Below are positions 14,909 through 27,400 of a stretch of 64,000 bases of DNA, piece after piece. Source of the DNA: Beroe forskalii (Eukaryota > Ctenophora > Nuda > Beroida > Beroidae); contig WFMF01000435.1 in the NCBI GenBank assembly GCA_011033025.1, forward strand, positions 89,461 to 153,460, given 5' to 3'. A program made the translations under genes and the position numbers. The number at the start of each line of letters is the position of its first letter. Position 1 is the first letter of the stretch. The notes beneath the pieces were generated by a model that saw only the letters and a list, made by a program, of their open reading frames with translations, had not been told where the DNA came from and did not search any database.

Positions 14909-16354
14909 TTAGGCTTTCCAGTCCGATAATCGAAACCGATAATTATCTCCGATAATTCGTCAAAATAAATTATCGGTTTATCTAGATAAAAATTATTTTT
15001 ATCCAGATAAAATAGCAAAAAAGCTTGCGTTGAAAAATGCTAGTAAAATTTAAAAATTTTATTAAAAACTCTCACTTTCGGACTGGTTTCAACTTTCACC
15101 AGTCTGAAGGATCACTGCCACCAGTCTAGCATGTCACTGGTACCTTTCTGACCAATCACCATCACCAGTCCGACATACCACAGACACCTATTTGATGTAT
15201 AGTTGAAACTATCCTGATGTATCACTGACACTTGTTTAGTGGATAACGGATACCGACACAAATCTGGCACCAGTGACACTATTCTGTCGTGTCACAGACA
15301 CGAGTTAGATATTTATCATTGAAACTGGCAAGACGTATTACTGACACTAACAATCTGCTAGATGACTGAAACCAGTCTGCCGTATCACTGACACCAGTCT
15401 GCCGTGTCACTGACACCAGTCTGCCGTATCACTGACACCTGTCTGCCGTATCACTGACGACAGTGTGTCGTATCACTGACACCAGTCTGCCGTATCACTG
15501 ACAACTGTCTGCTTTATCACTGACACCTGTCTGCCTTATCAATATCACTGACACCAGTCTGCCGTATCACTGACACCAATCTGCCGTATCGCTGACACCA
15601 GCCTGCCGTATCACTGACACCAGTCTGCCATATCACTGGACACTGACACCAGTCTGCCGTATCACTGACACCAGTCTGCCGTATCACTGACACCAGTATG
15701 TCGTATCACTGACACCAGTCTTCCGTATCACTGAAACCTGTCTGCCGTATCACTGACACCAGTCTGCCGTATCACTGACACCATTCTGCCATATCACATT
15801 ATCACTGACACCAGTCTCAAGTCTGCCGTATCACTGACACCAGTCTGACTTATCGCTGACACCAGTCTGCCGTATCACTGACACCAGTCTGCCGTATCAC
15901 TAACACCCGTCTGATGTATTACTAACACCAATCTGATACATGATTGATACCTTTTGGACGCATCTCTGACCTAGTCTGCTGTATAGTATTCCTAATACCG
16001 TTGTGACGGATTAATGGCATCAGTTTAACACTGAAAAATCAATGATATCAACCTGAATGAACTCTGAAACCAATCGGAAGCGCCTTTGTCACCACTATTA
16101 CGTATCATTGACAATTTTCAGACGTAGTGTTATCACTAACAACAGTCTCACTTTTCACTTGCACCAGTCGGGTGTATCAACAATCACCATGATATCTGAC
16201 TGACGTATAAATTTAGCGAAAGTGACCAGATTGACAGTGGCAAAAAATTCTAAACTGATAGATTTTATCTAGATAAAAATTTTATCTAGATAAAACCGAA
16301 ATAATTATCGGTTTATCTAGATAAAAAATTTGTTACCGATAATGGAAAGCCTAA
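14909..16354. mobile_element. Non-autonomous TIR element filled by a 22-bp minisatellite
   Basis: The ends are inverted: TTAGGCTTTCCA at the left and TGGAAAGCCTAA at the right, followed inward by CGATAAT stretches and palindromic TTTATCTAGATAAA segments on both sides. Between them, about 15090-15910 is a long array of a roughly 22-bp unit, CAGTCTGCCGTATCACTGACAC, with more degenerate units to about 16220. There is no transposase frame. The symmetry of the flanks indicates that the whole 1.44 kb is one element and that the satellite grew inside it. Confidence 0.65.
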
Positions 16355-17283
16355 AATTGCTTTTCATCATTTTTCATCTCAAGAAAGGTATTTATATCAC
16401 TGATTTATAATTTGGACAATCCTCGAATTCGGAAATTACGTCATCATCAATCACCATGACAACACGTCAAGCTGATCTGCTGCCAGTCTAAGAATCCAGG
16501 CCATCGTGCACTGCATCTGCTGAGTCCATGATGTCAGCAACCTTATGGAACCCTGTTGCATTGATCATGGTAGTAGCGTGACATGTGAGCTTGTGCATTA
16601 TACACTTTTATTAAAATTCAAATACTTGGTCTTCTTAGATTTTGTCTTCATTTTGAAAAGTTATCAATTAGATCAATATCAATGCAAATTAACGCAGGCA
16701 GTCGGTTATCAGCCACCAATTCAAACTACGCAGATTTGAAATTTGCCGGTCTTGTCAGGGGATTAAACTTTCTGTTCGCTCTGTCTGTACTTTAAAATGA
16801 GTGTGTTTATCAATCTCTTCATCGATCGATACATGTGCACACATAATATGGGGCATACTTATATGGGTAAGTTCAAAGGGTTTTTGTTGACTAGCCGGCA
16901 CATTTCAAGTCCGCGGGTTGAATACTGTACTCAACTCCGCGGGTTTGAAATGTGCCGGTATTCAGAGTACATGCGCGTTGCTAGTTCAAGGTGTTTATGT
17001 CGACAAGCCGGCACATTTCAAATCCGCTCAGTACCTGCGCGTTGTGCGGTCACCCAATCCTTCTCCTCCTCTACCATAACCCGTGTAGCTTCAGTTTGTG
17101 TTAGTGCTGTGGGGTGGTGAGGATGACGTCATTATCAGGGGAATAGTGGTGTGTTGATGACGTCATATTATCAAAAGACTCGGAAATTTCACAACGATTC
17201 TCATGTCTCGAAATATCGCGTCAACATAACGTAGATGGTAATTGGTATAAGTGTCTTAACATTACGTAGATATAGTAGTAAAC

Positions 17284-17401
17284 CTAGCTGCGTGGTCATC
17301 CCGAGGGTCACCACTGCCAAGGCCCACGAGCCTGCAGCCAGGAACCCCTGCCCCACTTTGTCTCCTGTGGAGGGCTTGCTGTTCTCACTTCCCATGCCTA
17401 C
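17284..17401 (-). CDS. Possible short exon with an N-myristoylation-like start
   Basis: On the minus strand an acceptor-like CCTATTTAG precedes GTAGGC and then an ATG at 17395. The frame begins MGSENSKPSTGDKVGQG, continues through a hydrophobic stretch (AAGSWALAVVTLGM) and reaches a possible donor, AG|GTTTAC, after about 37 codons. Gly2 and Ser6 fit an N-myristoylation signal, and the composition is more protein-like than neighbouring frames. I do not recognise the protein and see no further exon downstream. The intron side of the acceptor abuts the introner-like repeat at 17405-17500, as at two other splice sites in this window. It could equally be a chance frame. Confidence 0.3.
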
Positions 17402-20274
17402 CTAAATAGGAAACAACCAGTCAACCGAAACGGAACCAAAATACCGGTGAACCGGGCGTTTTTAGCCAACCGAAACTGTAACTGGATTTATTGAGAAATG
17501 CCTATAATGTCTGCACTCTGCAGTGTTTACCCATTGGATCTCGAAAACATATCGTGATATCGACCAATCAGCGCGTGAGTTTACAGTCAACTAAAGCGCT
17601 GATTGGCCGGTGTTTATCGGAGTGGTGGGTAAACTAACTTACGCCTACCTAGGCAGTTAGAATGGTGAGTTGATTGCGTCATTTTCAGGAGTTTTAATGA
17701 TAAATTGATGACGTCATTATCAGGAGTCATAGTGGTGTAATTCATACCTATGTAACACTTTATAAGAACGAAGGGTCCATATTGGTCAAAAGACACCAAA
17801 ATAGATGTCAAAATATTATGAATTTGTGTCCTGTAGTATCAGTGGGCTCACGAAAAAATCAAGCAATAACCACACGGATAAAATAACTGTTTTGTCGAAC
17901 GTAGATTCAACATTTTTGAGCAACAGAAAAGAAGGTCTTTGAGAGAACACTATAAATGTTGCAATATTACTATTAGCCACTCCCGCACAGGCCACGTGAC
18001 CTCTAGCACTTTACGACAATTATTATTGCAATTTAAATGGTACAATTGTTTGAGGGCATTACGAAATATATAATTTCAGGGTGCAGCACAAAATATTTCA
18101 AAAGTGTTCGTCAATGAAAAGTTCAACGAGAAAGGCTAGTTTTCGTTGCCAAATATCTGAAAATTATAATGTCTCACATAGCAAAGCAAATTAAAGTAGC
18201 TTGTATTGATGGACCGAAATGCTTCAGCAATAAGTCTATATATATAATAATCAGAGAGGATTTAGGAAACAAATCGGAAGACATTCCTTAGTTCCTAATC
18301 CTGCAGGTAAGGGAAATACCGCGGGATTCGTGAAACGCATAACATTATAACACGTGTGTGAAATGCGGGAAAATAGCTAGGTCCCGCGCGTTTGATATGG
18401 GCAGTTCAGCACATCACTACATTCTGAAGCATCATGAACATGACTTTGCTGGCTATGTTGGTATACCGCACAAAACGCTCCTGAAATTTTCGAAGGTGGT
18501 CCTATCTGTACATCCCGAGCAGGCGAATACATTAACGTAATAACGTCCTCAACACTCCACTTTGACCTCTAATAATGACGTCATCAACACAACTTGTTGG
18601 TAGCCTGCACGTGTACGTTTCTAGGGCATTCCACTGTTGCTATGAGACCGGGAATACTGGACATTAACTCACCGACAGCTTCCCCAGCCAGAAAGTTTCC
18701 ATATTATTGCTAGAATTTTGGCAAACTTATGTTATAAAATGCGCATTTTATATATTTTTCGCAATATATAGTAATAGCAAATGTGAGTGAGCATCTAATG
18801 TTATGTGTCCCGTTCACTGTTATGAAATATGACATCATTATCATAGCTCAAGATGGTTGATCAGTGACGTATAAAACCGCCTATTCATTTCGTTTGGGGA
18901 CTCCAGTATATTCGTTGACAGCTTACGAGGTACTTAAGTCGCTGTAACACAATATACTGAGGTTTTACTGAGGTTTTACTGAGGTTTTAGAACGGGCTTA
19001 TTAGGCTGAACCTCAACAAAATATTTGCAGAGCTGCCAAATGAACTGAAAACTATTGACAGAGTTCATACCATAGACAACGTTATATAAAACTCGTAAAA
19101 CTCGCATACCTTGATCGGAAAGTTTTAAACTTTACAACACTACTTAATGCAGACAAATTTGAGGATGTGAGTGCGATAGTATTCGGTTTCTATGGGGCAG
19201 GCAGTGCTCAAAACGTTTCCGGGCTGCATAGTGCATATCGCCATCCTGTCTTATCAAGTTTAACTTTTCCTATATCATATCATCAAGTGAGCACCACACT
19301 AAGTTAGTTTTCGAATAAGAAATCCTGTTATAAGGTTTACTATTCATAGCGGCTGCATATAGAGACTCAATAGATACCAGTAGATACTCCATAATAAACA
19401 TTAGAAAGCAATGGATACCCATACCAAATGAAAGATAACAAAATGAAAAACCAAAACACGGTACTGACAATCCTCTCCACGCGCGCGCATCCCCCCAAAG
19501 TTTGTTATAGTATCTGCAACAAATTCTCCCCATGTCTACGATAAATATAATCGGACGACTAAGTTAAACGACTACGTTTATAAGTTTGATAACTACCCTT
19601 CATAAAGTTGGGTTCCCTCGCATATATAAATGATTTTAGATTGGTGGCACAAGGTGGTGATTGGTATAATCTAGCGTTTCCAAGCGTGACATCTAATCTA
19701 TCATTTGATTTATATAGTCGGACTTATACAGTACCTTAGTGCTCTCCCTAAAACTCTAAAAGAAATGAGATTTTAAGAGATTTCGAGTTTTAACTTGTCA
19801 AAATTAGTCTCGCGGGGTATATTTCACGATTATTATTATAGGACCACCAACGAAGTTGAACTTCTTGTGATCTGACTGATTTAAGTTTCAGTTCAGATGA
19901 GTTATGGACGTTGAGAGGGCGGTTAAAGTCGTTAATTCATCGTGTTAAGCTATGACGATGACGGCACAATTGAATGGTTGAATCGTACTCAGCTTGAACT
20001 GCGCTTCCCAATGATTTCGTAAGGTTAAGGTCCCGTTCACTTGAAATTTATTCAATGTGAGTTGAAATTACGAATAATTTGTCGGGCGTTTAGTTTAGGC
20101 GAAAAATAATTTACGGGAGCTTTGGAAATTTGCGAAAAAATTTGGCAAATTTCTAATTATAGTAAATTTCAAGCGAGATAATTTAAATCAAATGAAATAT
20201 GAATTACATACTTTTTTGTAAGTTGAAAACTAATCAAAACTTACATTTCATGTCACATGACCAATAACTCCATC
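17402..20274. other. No gene seen; repeats
   Basis: Besides the introner-like copy, this stretch has a CCAATCAGCG element (17550-17640), three TGACGTCA-core copies and AT-rich sequence. Frames such as the one at 19270-19533 (-) lack any family resemblance. Confidence 0.5.
17405..17500 (-). repeat. Introner-like element, copy 1
   Basis: Reads (plus strand) AGGAAACAACCAGTCAACCG, then CCGGTGAACCGGGCGTTTTT and AGCCAACCGAAAC, ending near GGATTTATTGAGAAATG. Copies with the same order of motifs are at 40405-40485 and 46638-46860. In all three places the end beginning AACGACC or AACAACC lies within about 20 bp of an exon edge. Confidence 0.6.
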
Positions 20275-21063
20275 TTACTTCTTAGCAGAGCGGTGATACA
20301 TCGCCTTTAGCGCCGCGCTGGTGCTCATCCCGAAGGTATCCCCGTACTTGAACTTCTCCCCCGGAATATGGCCAGTGTAGTGCGGCACCATGCCGCTGTG
20401 CGGCGGATACAGCACGCGCCGGTCCTCCTCCGCCGCCTGCGGCGCACTGCGCTGCAGCGGAAAGGGGCGCTGCGGCTGCCGCTTTGCCTGCTGGCGCTCT
20501 TTCTCACGGTAGTCTGCGATAGCTTGTTCCGTCATGCTGGGGTAGCCCATGCTGATCTTGTTCCGCGACATCGGCAGGAAGCCTGTGTACCCCGAGATGT
20601 GGTAGTCGAGCGTGCTGCTTTTCCGGGAGTTACGCCGACTCACGTACGGTTCAGCGGAGTGTTTTACGGGGGTCAGAGGGACGGCCCGGATCCCGTTATC
20701 ACGGACTCTCTGCAGGTGTTGCGCCTGAAGAGCCAGGGCGTCCTTCAACTCTCCCTTAGCGTAGCTACACGCCGTCACGTACGGCAGTCCGAAGTAATGT
20801 TCGCCCTTGGGGATGTACCCGGTGTACCCCGGTACCAAGTTGCTCCGGTACTGCGGTACCTTCTCCTTAACCGGCTCTATCTTGCGTAGCACCAAGTTGC
20901 CCGAGCTGTTGTTCGTGTCCGTGAGGATCTCGTGGGTCGTTTTGCTGAAGGTTCCGCCGATTTTGTACTTCCTTTGGGGGATGTAGCCGCCGTACCCCGG
21001 TATGTGGTACGGGCTGGCTGTAACCAGCGAGTCAGGGTTAAACGGGGCGATCTTGGCGGCCAT
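20275..21063 (-). CDS. CIMIP2B: Ciliary microtubule inner protein 2B-like (FAM166B family)
   Basis: The family lines the inside of axonemal doublet microtubules in cilia and sperm flagella. The protein shows the family hallmark four times, a Pro/Ser-Gly-Tyr-x-Gly-(Tyr/Phe/His)-(I/L)-P segment followed by a basic residue, Gly and a Thr- or Ser-rich patch: near residues 21-40, 80-100, 165-185 and 233-255, counted from the chosen start. Four repeats and about 262 residues fit CIMIP2B. The open frame continues upstream to an ATG at 21165, but that ATG overlaps a TTATAAAT box and the added 34 residues look unlike the family. I therefore choose the ATG at 21063, which opens MAAKIAPFNPDSL. The stop is TAA at 20275. 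It is a single exon, clearly more GC-rich than its surroundings. Confidence 0.82.
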   Translation of the reverse strand: MAAKIAPFNPDSLVTASPYHIPGYGGYIPQRKYKIGGTFSKTTHEILTDTNNSSGNLVLRKIEPVKEKVPQYRSNLVPGYTGYIPKGEHYFGLPYVTACSYAKGELKDALALQAQHLQRVRDNGIRAVPLTPVKHSAEPYVSRRNSRKSSTLDYHISGYTGFLPMSRNKISMGYPSMTEQAIADYREKERQQAKRQPQRPFPLQRSAPQAAEEDRRVLYPPHSGMVPHYTGHIPGEKFKYGDTFGMSTSAALKAMYHRSAKK

Positions 21064-21159
21064 ATCAAACGACAGGTAAGGAGAAAATTCGATAATGGGA
21101 CCGCGCGCGCCCTTTGCACGTGCATGGCGATAGTTAGTTTCGTTGCTATGGGTAACGCG

Positions 21160-21172
21160 CAACATTTATAAG
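21160..21172 (-). promoter_or_regulatory. Possible TATA box of CIMIP2B
   Basis: On the minus strand TACTTATAAATG lies about 100 bp upstream of the chosen start codon. A TATA box here would place transcription start after the upstream ATG, which supports the shorter protein. Confidence 0.35.
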
Positions 21173-22314
21173 TATTGCGCGGCGTCGCGCGTAAATATGG
21201 AATTTACAAATTTGCTTGCATTTCGCAAGTGCATGACTGTGGAAATAGAATCGAATTAAATTAATGCCAATGGTGAAGTATTGACTGAAGGAAGGAAATT
21301 GTCAAATTGAACATGAAATAAAATAATGCATCGGCTTCTGCCAATGCCATGAATCAGAATGATGTCTCAAGCTCAACCAACAAAAATCTTTCTTACATAA
21401 TTTCTGCTGAACCACTCGGTATATTTCGACGTATTCGCTGAACGGAAAACATTTAATACTGAGAAAGAAATATAACAGCTCCGCAACGCGGGACACATTA
21501 TATGTTCGGACTCTGACGCGGTTCCATTGAACATGAAACATATAAATATATGTGCTCCGGCCCTATATAAATACTAGATTTCTGGGACGACACGGCGAAA
21601 TTGAAAATAATAGGCGGTTCTTTGTCATCAATTTACCGTTCTGAAACATGAAAATGACGTCATTAATGCCGCTTGTTCATCGTGTGCGAGTTAATCTACA
21701 GCTCCTATAATATGTCAGTACAGCCGGGAGCCAGGAAAGGGGAAGGCAAAAGAAGGGATAATGAAATGAAGGTGTGTGTGCGCGATCCTTTCTTTCTCTT
21801 GGGATTCTCTGATAAATGGAGAAAATATTGCGAGAGATGGAGTTTGAAATGTACTGTTTCAGGTCCAAGAATGCAGTGTGCGAGAAATCCAACGAAGCAG
21901 AAAATCTTTTATTTTGGCAATAATTAGCGATTTATCTAATTCAACAGTGTCAATAGTGTCGAAAAATGTCTGTTTTGACCATTTTGCGTATAACGTATTG
22001 TACTGAAAAAGGAAAGTGAATTGCTAAATTGTCAATTGAGTTACTATCTCGAACATCATATCTATAACAAACCAATCGGGTCAATAGTGGATACTGGATT
22101 AACATAATATCACGACTATAATTGAATCGCAGCACTACGTAATCTCACAAAATAGCGCATCTCGTGTGATAAAACAGAAGTGCAATTGTAAACACAGCTG
22201 TAGTACTCGCGGCCCGCACACACTACACCAGCAGCTGTCCCCAAATCACCTGACTTCGTAACCTGACACCACCTAGACGATAATGATCTGCTGGGTCACG
22301 TGCTGTGTCCTGCG

Positions 22315-22500
22315 ATCTCATTGGTTGTTAGACGTTTTACTCAGCTGCGATTGGTTGTTAGACGTTTTACTCAGCTGCGATTGGTCATGAGACATTTTAC
22401 CACGGTGTGATTGGTCGTTGGACGATTTGCTTCGCTCTGATTGGTTGAGGGCTGTCCCAGGTGGCGTATGATTGGTCAGCTGAGAGATGAGGGGTAGTGA
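22315..22500. repeat. CCAAT/ATTGG tandem repeat
   Basis: Five degenerate units of about 34 bp, each beginning TGATTGGT and continuing GAGACGTTTTAC or similar. Each unit carries one inverted CCAAT. Confidence 0.6.
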
Positions 22501-22725
22501 AGGTGCCAGTGAAGCCATGTAGATGTGTCACGTGATATCTCACTCAGCTGCACCCGACCATGTTGGTGCGGTGACGCCACTATGAGTATGATTAATGATA
22601 ATGACGTCATATCGATATATTCCATCCGCTTATCCGTGATATTGTTATCTTAATGTGCACCAATTCCAAGATTAGAAATGTATCAACCAAATTAAATCTG
22701 TCACTGCTATTTCATCGTTCGTAAG

Positions 22726-23065
22726 GTGTCCCGGGGTACTCCCGTAGGACTCCCGGGGTACTCCCCTAGGACTCCCGGGGTACTCCTTGCCAATGCCAGG
22801 AGTTGCCTGGCCCCCTCCGCGCGCTTGCGCGCACAAACTCGAATTCGAAAAATATGGGGCAGACATCGTCTGGCAAGATACTCCCGGGGTACTCCCGTAG
22901 GACTCCCGGGGTACTCCCGTAGGACTCCCGGGGTACTCCCGTAGGACTAGGACTCCCGTGGTACTCCCCTAGGACTCCCGGGATACTCCCGGGGTACTCC
23001 CGTAGGACTAGGACTCCCGTGGTACTCCCGTAGGATTCCTGGGGGACTCCCGGGAGTCTACCGCA
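22726..23065. repeat. Minisatellite, GGACTCCCGGGGTACTCCC unit
   Basis: Units of about 25 bp containing ACTCCCGGGGTACTCCCGTA repeat in two blocks around a unique insert (about 22790-22878). The GC-rich unit contains the palindrome CCCGGG. Confidence 0.75.
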
Positions 23066-23765
23066 GTAATTCGCTCGTATGACCTTCGTATATTATACGT
23101 TCCAAATGGACATATGGAAGGTCACATTCAGACAACGCCCGTCAAGGTTGTTAAGTACGTATTTTTTGAAAATGAAAGTACGGCAAAGATACAATACGTA
23201 TTTTTTGGCAGAATGTGCCGTATTTTTTCCCTTCAATTTTGAAATTTTGCTTAAAGTTAAACTTCGAATATCAATAAGCCGGATAGACGCTCGTAGGGTC
23301 TGTTCAATTTGAACAGACACAAGACAAATGCATTTCAGCATTTGTCTCAACTTTGCGGCTCGACGGCTCGTAAGTATTAGTAAGTGTCACTGGTAGTGGT
23401 ACTGGAAGTGGTACCCTACGCCCGGGGTAGCACCCCGCGCGAAACGTTCCACTTCCACATTTGGATTTCCACATTTGGACGGTCACATTTGCGCTTTTAA
23501 CTTCAAGCCATCCAGTCAGAATGAATAGACGGGCAACGTCCGTCGAATTGATAGGTTCAGCTCGACGGACATGCTTGCCCGCCTATTTCTTCTGACTGGA
23601 TGGCTATCAAAATCTTATGTGATTGTGGGACTGGGTGCAAATGTGACCGTCATAATGCAAAATGTGGCCTGGAACTGGAACAGGGATATGCTAAACACGC
23701 ATATCCCTGTGTGGCTCGCGCGGCGCGCTTCCCCAGCACAGTGTGTCCCGTAGGGAAGCGCGCGG

Positions 23766-23949
23766 CGATAAAGACGCGCGAAATTGTGTGCTTTTGACGG
23801 AATTTATGTTAAAGTTGAAGCGCGCAAAGTTCCATTCCTAAGCCCGCATAGGTGTGTACACACCTATGCGGGCTTAGGAATGGAACTTTGCGCGCTTCAA
23901 CTTTAACATAAATTCCGTCAAAAGCACACAATTTCGCGCGTCTTTATCG
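23766..23949. repeat. Perfect 184-bp palindrome
   Basis: Two 92-base arms are exact reverse complements around GGTGTGTACACACC, centred between 23857 and 23858. The outer ends are CGATAAAGACGCGCG and CGCGCGTCTTTATCG. No loop separates the arms. I checked the arms by eye over their length and saw no mismatch. Confidence 0.85.
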
Positions 23950-24437
23950 AGATCTTTTTCAATCGAGTGGTCTGCACACATATGGGTTAAAGTTATACTT
24001 TAACCTAGGCTACGCCGCGCATGAGACTGAGAATTGCAAATTCAAGGTTGAAATAAGCACACGTTCATTTATGAAAATGAAATCAAATGTTCAGTCATAC
24101 TGGCAATAATTAACATTTCCAACCTCTGTAATAATATTTCATTTTCAATGTGTATTCCAATCTAAATCTATAATCCAGGTCGATCGAATGGAATTGGTCC
24201 GGGTCAATCGATCAACTCCATTACCATATGATGTGTCTAACACAGAAAATAGGGAAACAACTATCAGTATACTATCGCTTATTTAAACACGATTTATGTA
24301 ATTTGGGCCCAGTTAAACACATCAATCGTTCAAATGGAGTTGATCAATCGACCAATTCCATTCGATCGACCGATGTACTATACATGAGAAATAAAAACCA
24401 AACACAATACAGCAGGAATCATGATGATATGTGGCCA

Positions 24438-27400
24438 CTAAGTTCTTTTCAATTTAACCAAACACTCCCGTATACTATCACTGTCGCAAAGTTGGATTGC
24501 CGTACTTCCATCGCTGTCCGCAATGTCCGTTCTGGCACCTGAAGTTTGAAAATATGTTTCAAAAGTTTCAAGGTTAAAATCTGACAGAAGAGTGAGTTAT
24601 TGGGTTGATGCTACTGAAGAGCTTTGGACATCATAACAAGTACAAGTAAAACTACAAGAGATTAGACAATTTTTTGTGTAAATTGGACAAAAATTGTCCA
24701 CTGAACAAGAGTCTGATCCCCTATTTGGTCAAGAATCTTTCCATTGAACAAAAGTCATAATCAAATTGGACAACAAGAATTACTTGTCAGGCGTTGCCTT
24801 AATAAAATTTAAAATTTGAAATTATGGGTCTGACGACGTCAGACAAAGAATTACCCATATGTGTGCAGATCGCTCGATACGGAGGGCTCGATAACCTTAC
24901 ATGCTTGCGCGCGCAGTAAGTTACTGTATAAAAAAAGTTGCGCGCGCAGGTGTTAGTAAGGTTATCGAGCCCTCCGTATCGAGCCCTCCGTATCGAGCCC
25001 TCCGTATCGAGCGATCTGCACACATATGCGTTACCGTGTTTGAGAAGCAGCTCCACGATTGGTTGGTGCTCGCACGTGACGGCGTAGTGTAGTGGAGTGC
25101 TGCCCTCGTTGTCTTGCACATCTACACTGCAGCCTGAAAAGGGTTTGTTTACCATTATTTAACCGGCCCTTGAGGACCAAAGGAACTCGTCAATTTACCA
25201 TTATCTAACCGGCTCTCAATGCTGAAGGACCAAAACACCAATTTGAATTTTGATCCAGAGGCAGATCCAGTCTTGAGGTTACGATAGGATTATTTTAGTC
25301 CAATGAGTATTTGGCATTTGTTGCGCAACCTCATTGAATTATCGCAACCGTGGTGTCTCGACACGGACATTATGAGGGGCGGCGTATAACGGCGCGTTGT
25401 ATTAAAAGCGCGTTGTATTGAAACTACTTTGCGCGATTTGACGCGCATCAAAAAAGTACTAAAGCACGGCAAAAATCGAAATACGCCGCGCCTCAAAAGG
25501 TCGAGACACAGCTGGGTATCGCCCATCAAAAAAGTACTCAGGCAGTGGCACAGCAAAATACGCCGCGCCTCAAAAGGTCGAGACACCTGGGTATCGCCCA
25601 TCAAAAAAGTACTCAGGCAGTGGCACAGCAAAATACGCCGCGCCTCAAAAGGTCGAGACACCTTCGAGCATTGAGCATTGATCAATTCTAACCTTGCTGC
25701 AGTAGCCACAGCACGAGGTCCTCGTGATCTCTGTCCACCGCCCAATGGACGAGGCTCCGTCCCTCCTCGTCCTTTGCTTCCCTCCACTCCTCCGCAAAGT
25801 GCTGCTTCACGGTGTCCGAGTCACCGTGACGACACGCATACCACATGTCCGAACTGTTTTCTGGTACGTCCCCCTGGAGCACGATATATATATTATTCCT
25901 TATAAGGGATACTGAGGGGATAATGAGGGGGTATTATTCCTTATAAGAGATAATGCAGTGCTGCTTCACGGTGTCCGAGTCACCGTGACGACACGCATAC
26001 CACATGTCCGAACTGTTTTCCGGTACGTCCCCCTGGAGCACGATATATATATTATTCCTTATAAGGGATACTGAGGGGATAATGAGGGGGTATTATTCCT
26101 TATAAGAGATAATGCGAAGTGCTGCTTCACGGTGTCCGAGTCACCGTGACGACACGCATACCACATGTCCGAACTGTTTTCCGGTACGTCCCCCTGGAGC
26201 ACGATATATATATATATTATTCCTTATAAGGGATACTGAGGGGATAATGAGGGGGTATTATTCCTTATAAGAGATAATGCGAAGTGCTGCTTCACGGTGT
26301 CCGAGTCACCGTGACGACACGCATACCACATGTCCGAACTGTTTTCTGGTACGTCCCCCTGGAGCACGATATATTGTCAGGAGCAGTTCGAACTGCACAG
26401 GCACTTTGCTTATTCCTCAAGGGATAATGTGAGAGTTATTCCTTATAAGGGATAATGAGGGGGTATTATTCCTTATAAGGGATAATGCAAAGTGCTGCTT
26501 CACGGTGTCCGAGTCACCGTGACGACACGCATACCACATGTCCGAACTGTTTTCTGGTACGTCCCCCTGGAGCACGATATATTGTCAGGAGCAGTTCGAA
26601 CTGCGCACAAACGTTTTGTGCGCGGTTTAAGTGTGCGCGGCGTTAAGACATAAATAACATGTCTATACGCCGCGCAAACTTACATCGCGCGCATACGAAA
26701 GACGCACTCTGCACGTCGAACCATCACCGTCAAAAGTCTAAAGGACTTTCAAAGGATCAACATACCAATACCATCTTGGTATTTCTGAAAGTCGTTTTGT
26801 TTCAAAAATTCAAATTAAGTTTGTTCTTAAGTTTGCCAAGAACGCTATAATTAACGCTACTACTACTAGCTAGATACGTTGAACCAAATTTAAAACCCTG
26901 ATCTTACCTCTGGTTGGTAGAGAGTACTCATCTTTATCTTAATTTCATCATCTTCTTCACTGTTCTTCAACTGATCTGCATTTAAACTGAGAATAAACAC
27001 TCTTCATATGTTTGCATTCCAATTCCACATCGATTGATTAGGAGTAAGATTTACAATAATGACATTTCTTGTAGAATACCAGTGCAAAACAGATCGTCGA
27101 TACGGAGGGCTCGATAAACAGCAGAATTAACACTTGCGCGCAACTCAGGCAAGAGCTCCAAGCTTAACGGGCTTAATGCTGGTACTTTTTCACCGGTTTT
27201 GTTAATTGTTAATGTTAGCCGAAAAAACAATTCCTTGCGTTTCAAATACCTGTTAAAAAGGTCGATGTACATCAACATGGCGTCAGATTGGGAGAGGTCA
27301 CCTAACTCCTTCCACGCATCGAACTTAGCCTGCCCTGATGAAAACAAAGAGTTTATGAAAACAAAGAGTTTATGAAAACAAAGAGTTTATTTTGATCTCC

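Larger units (their letters stand above)
1..17200. other. Gene-free, repeat-rich stretch
   Basis: I find no coding exon I can support in this stretch. Open frames are short, lack family resemblance and mostly run through repeats. What is visible: a roughly 30-bp tandem repeat at 199-330, a CA microsatellite near 6695-6728, many copies of a short element with a TGACGTCA core, elements with inverted CCAATCAGCG arms, a Helitron 3' end near 10003, two arrays of CACGTG boxes, a fourfold 18-bp repeat at 12750-12815 and the minisatellite-filled element at 14909-16354. Those that deserve it have their own entries. Unannotated gaps between them show only AT-rich sequence. Confidence 0.6.
21174..24437. 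other. No gene seen; repeats and a long palindrome
   Basis: Contains a TGACGTCA-core copy near 21610, tandem CCAAT-rich repeats at 22315-22500, a minisatellite at 22726-23065 and the perfect palindrome at 23766-23949. Frames in the minisatellite are by-products of its unit. Confidence 0.5.

Noticed and set aside
20368..21171. Plus-strand frames of 173 and 79 codons opposite CIMIP2B
   Set aside because: They are antisense shadows of the GC-rich, repeat-bearing CIMIP2B coding exon.
22726..22944. Plus-strand frame with repeated SRGTPVGLPGYS
   Set aside because: A direct translation of the GGACTCCCGGGGTACTCCC minisatellite.
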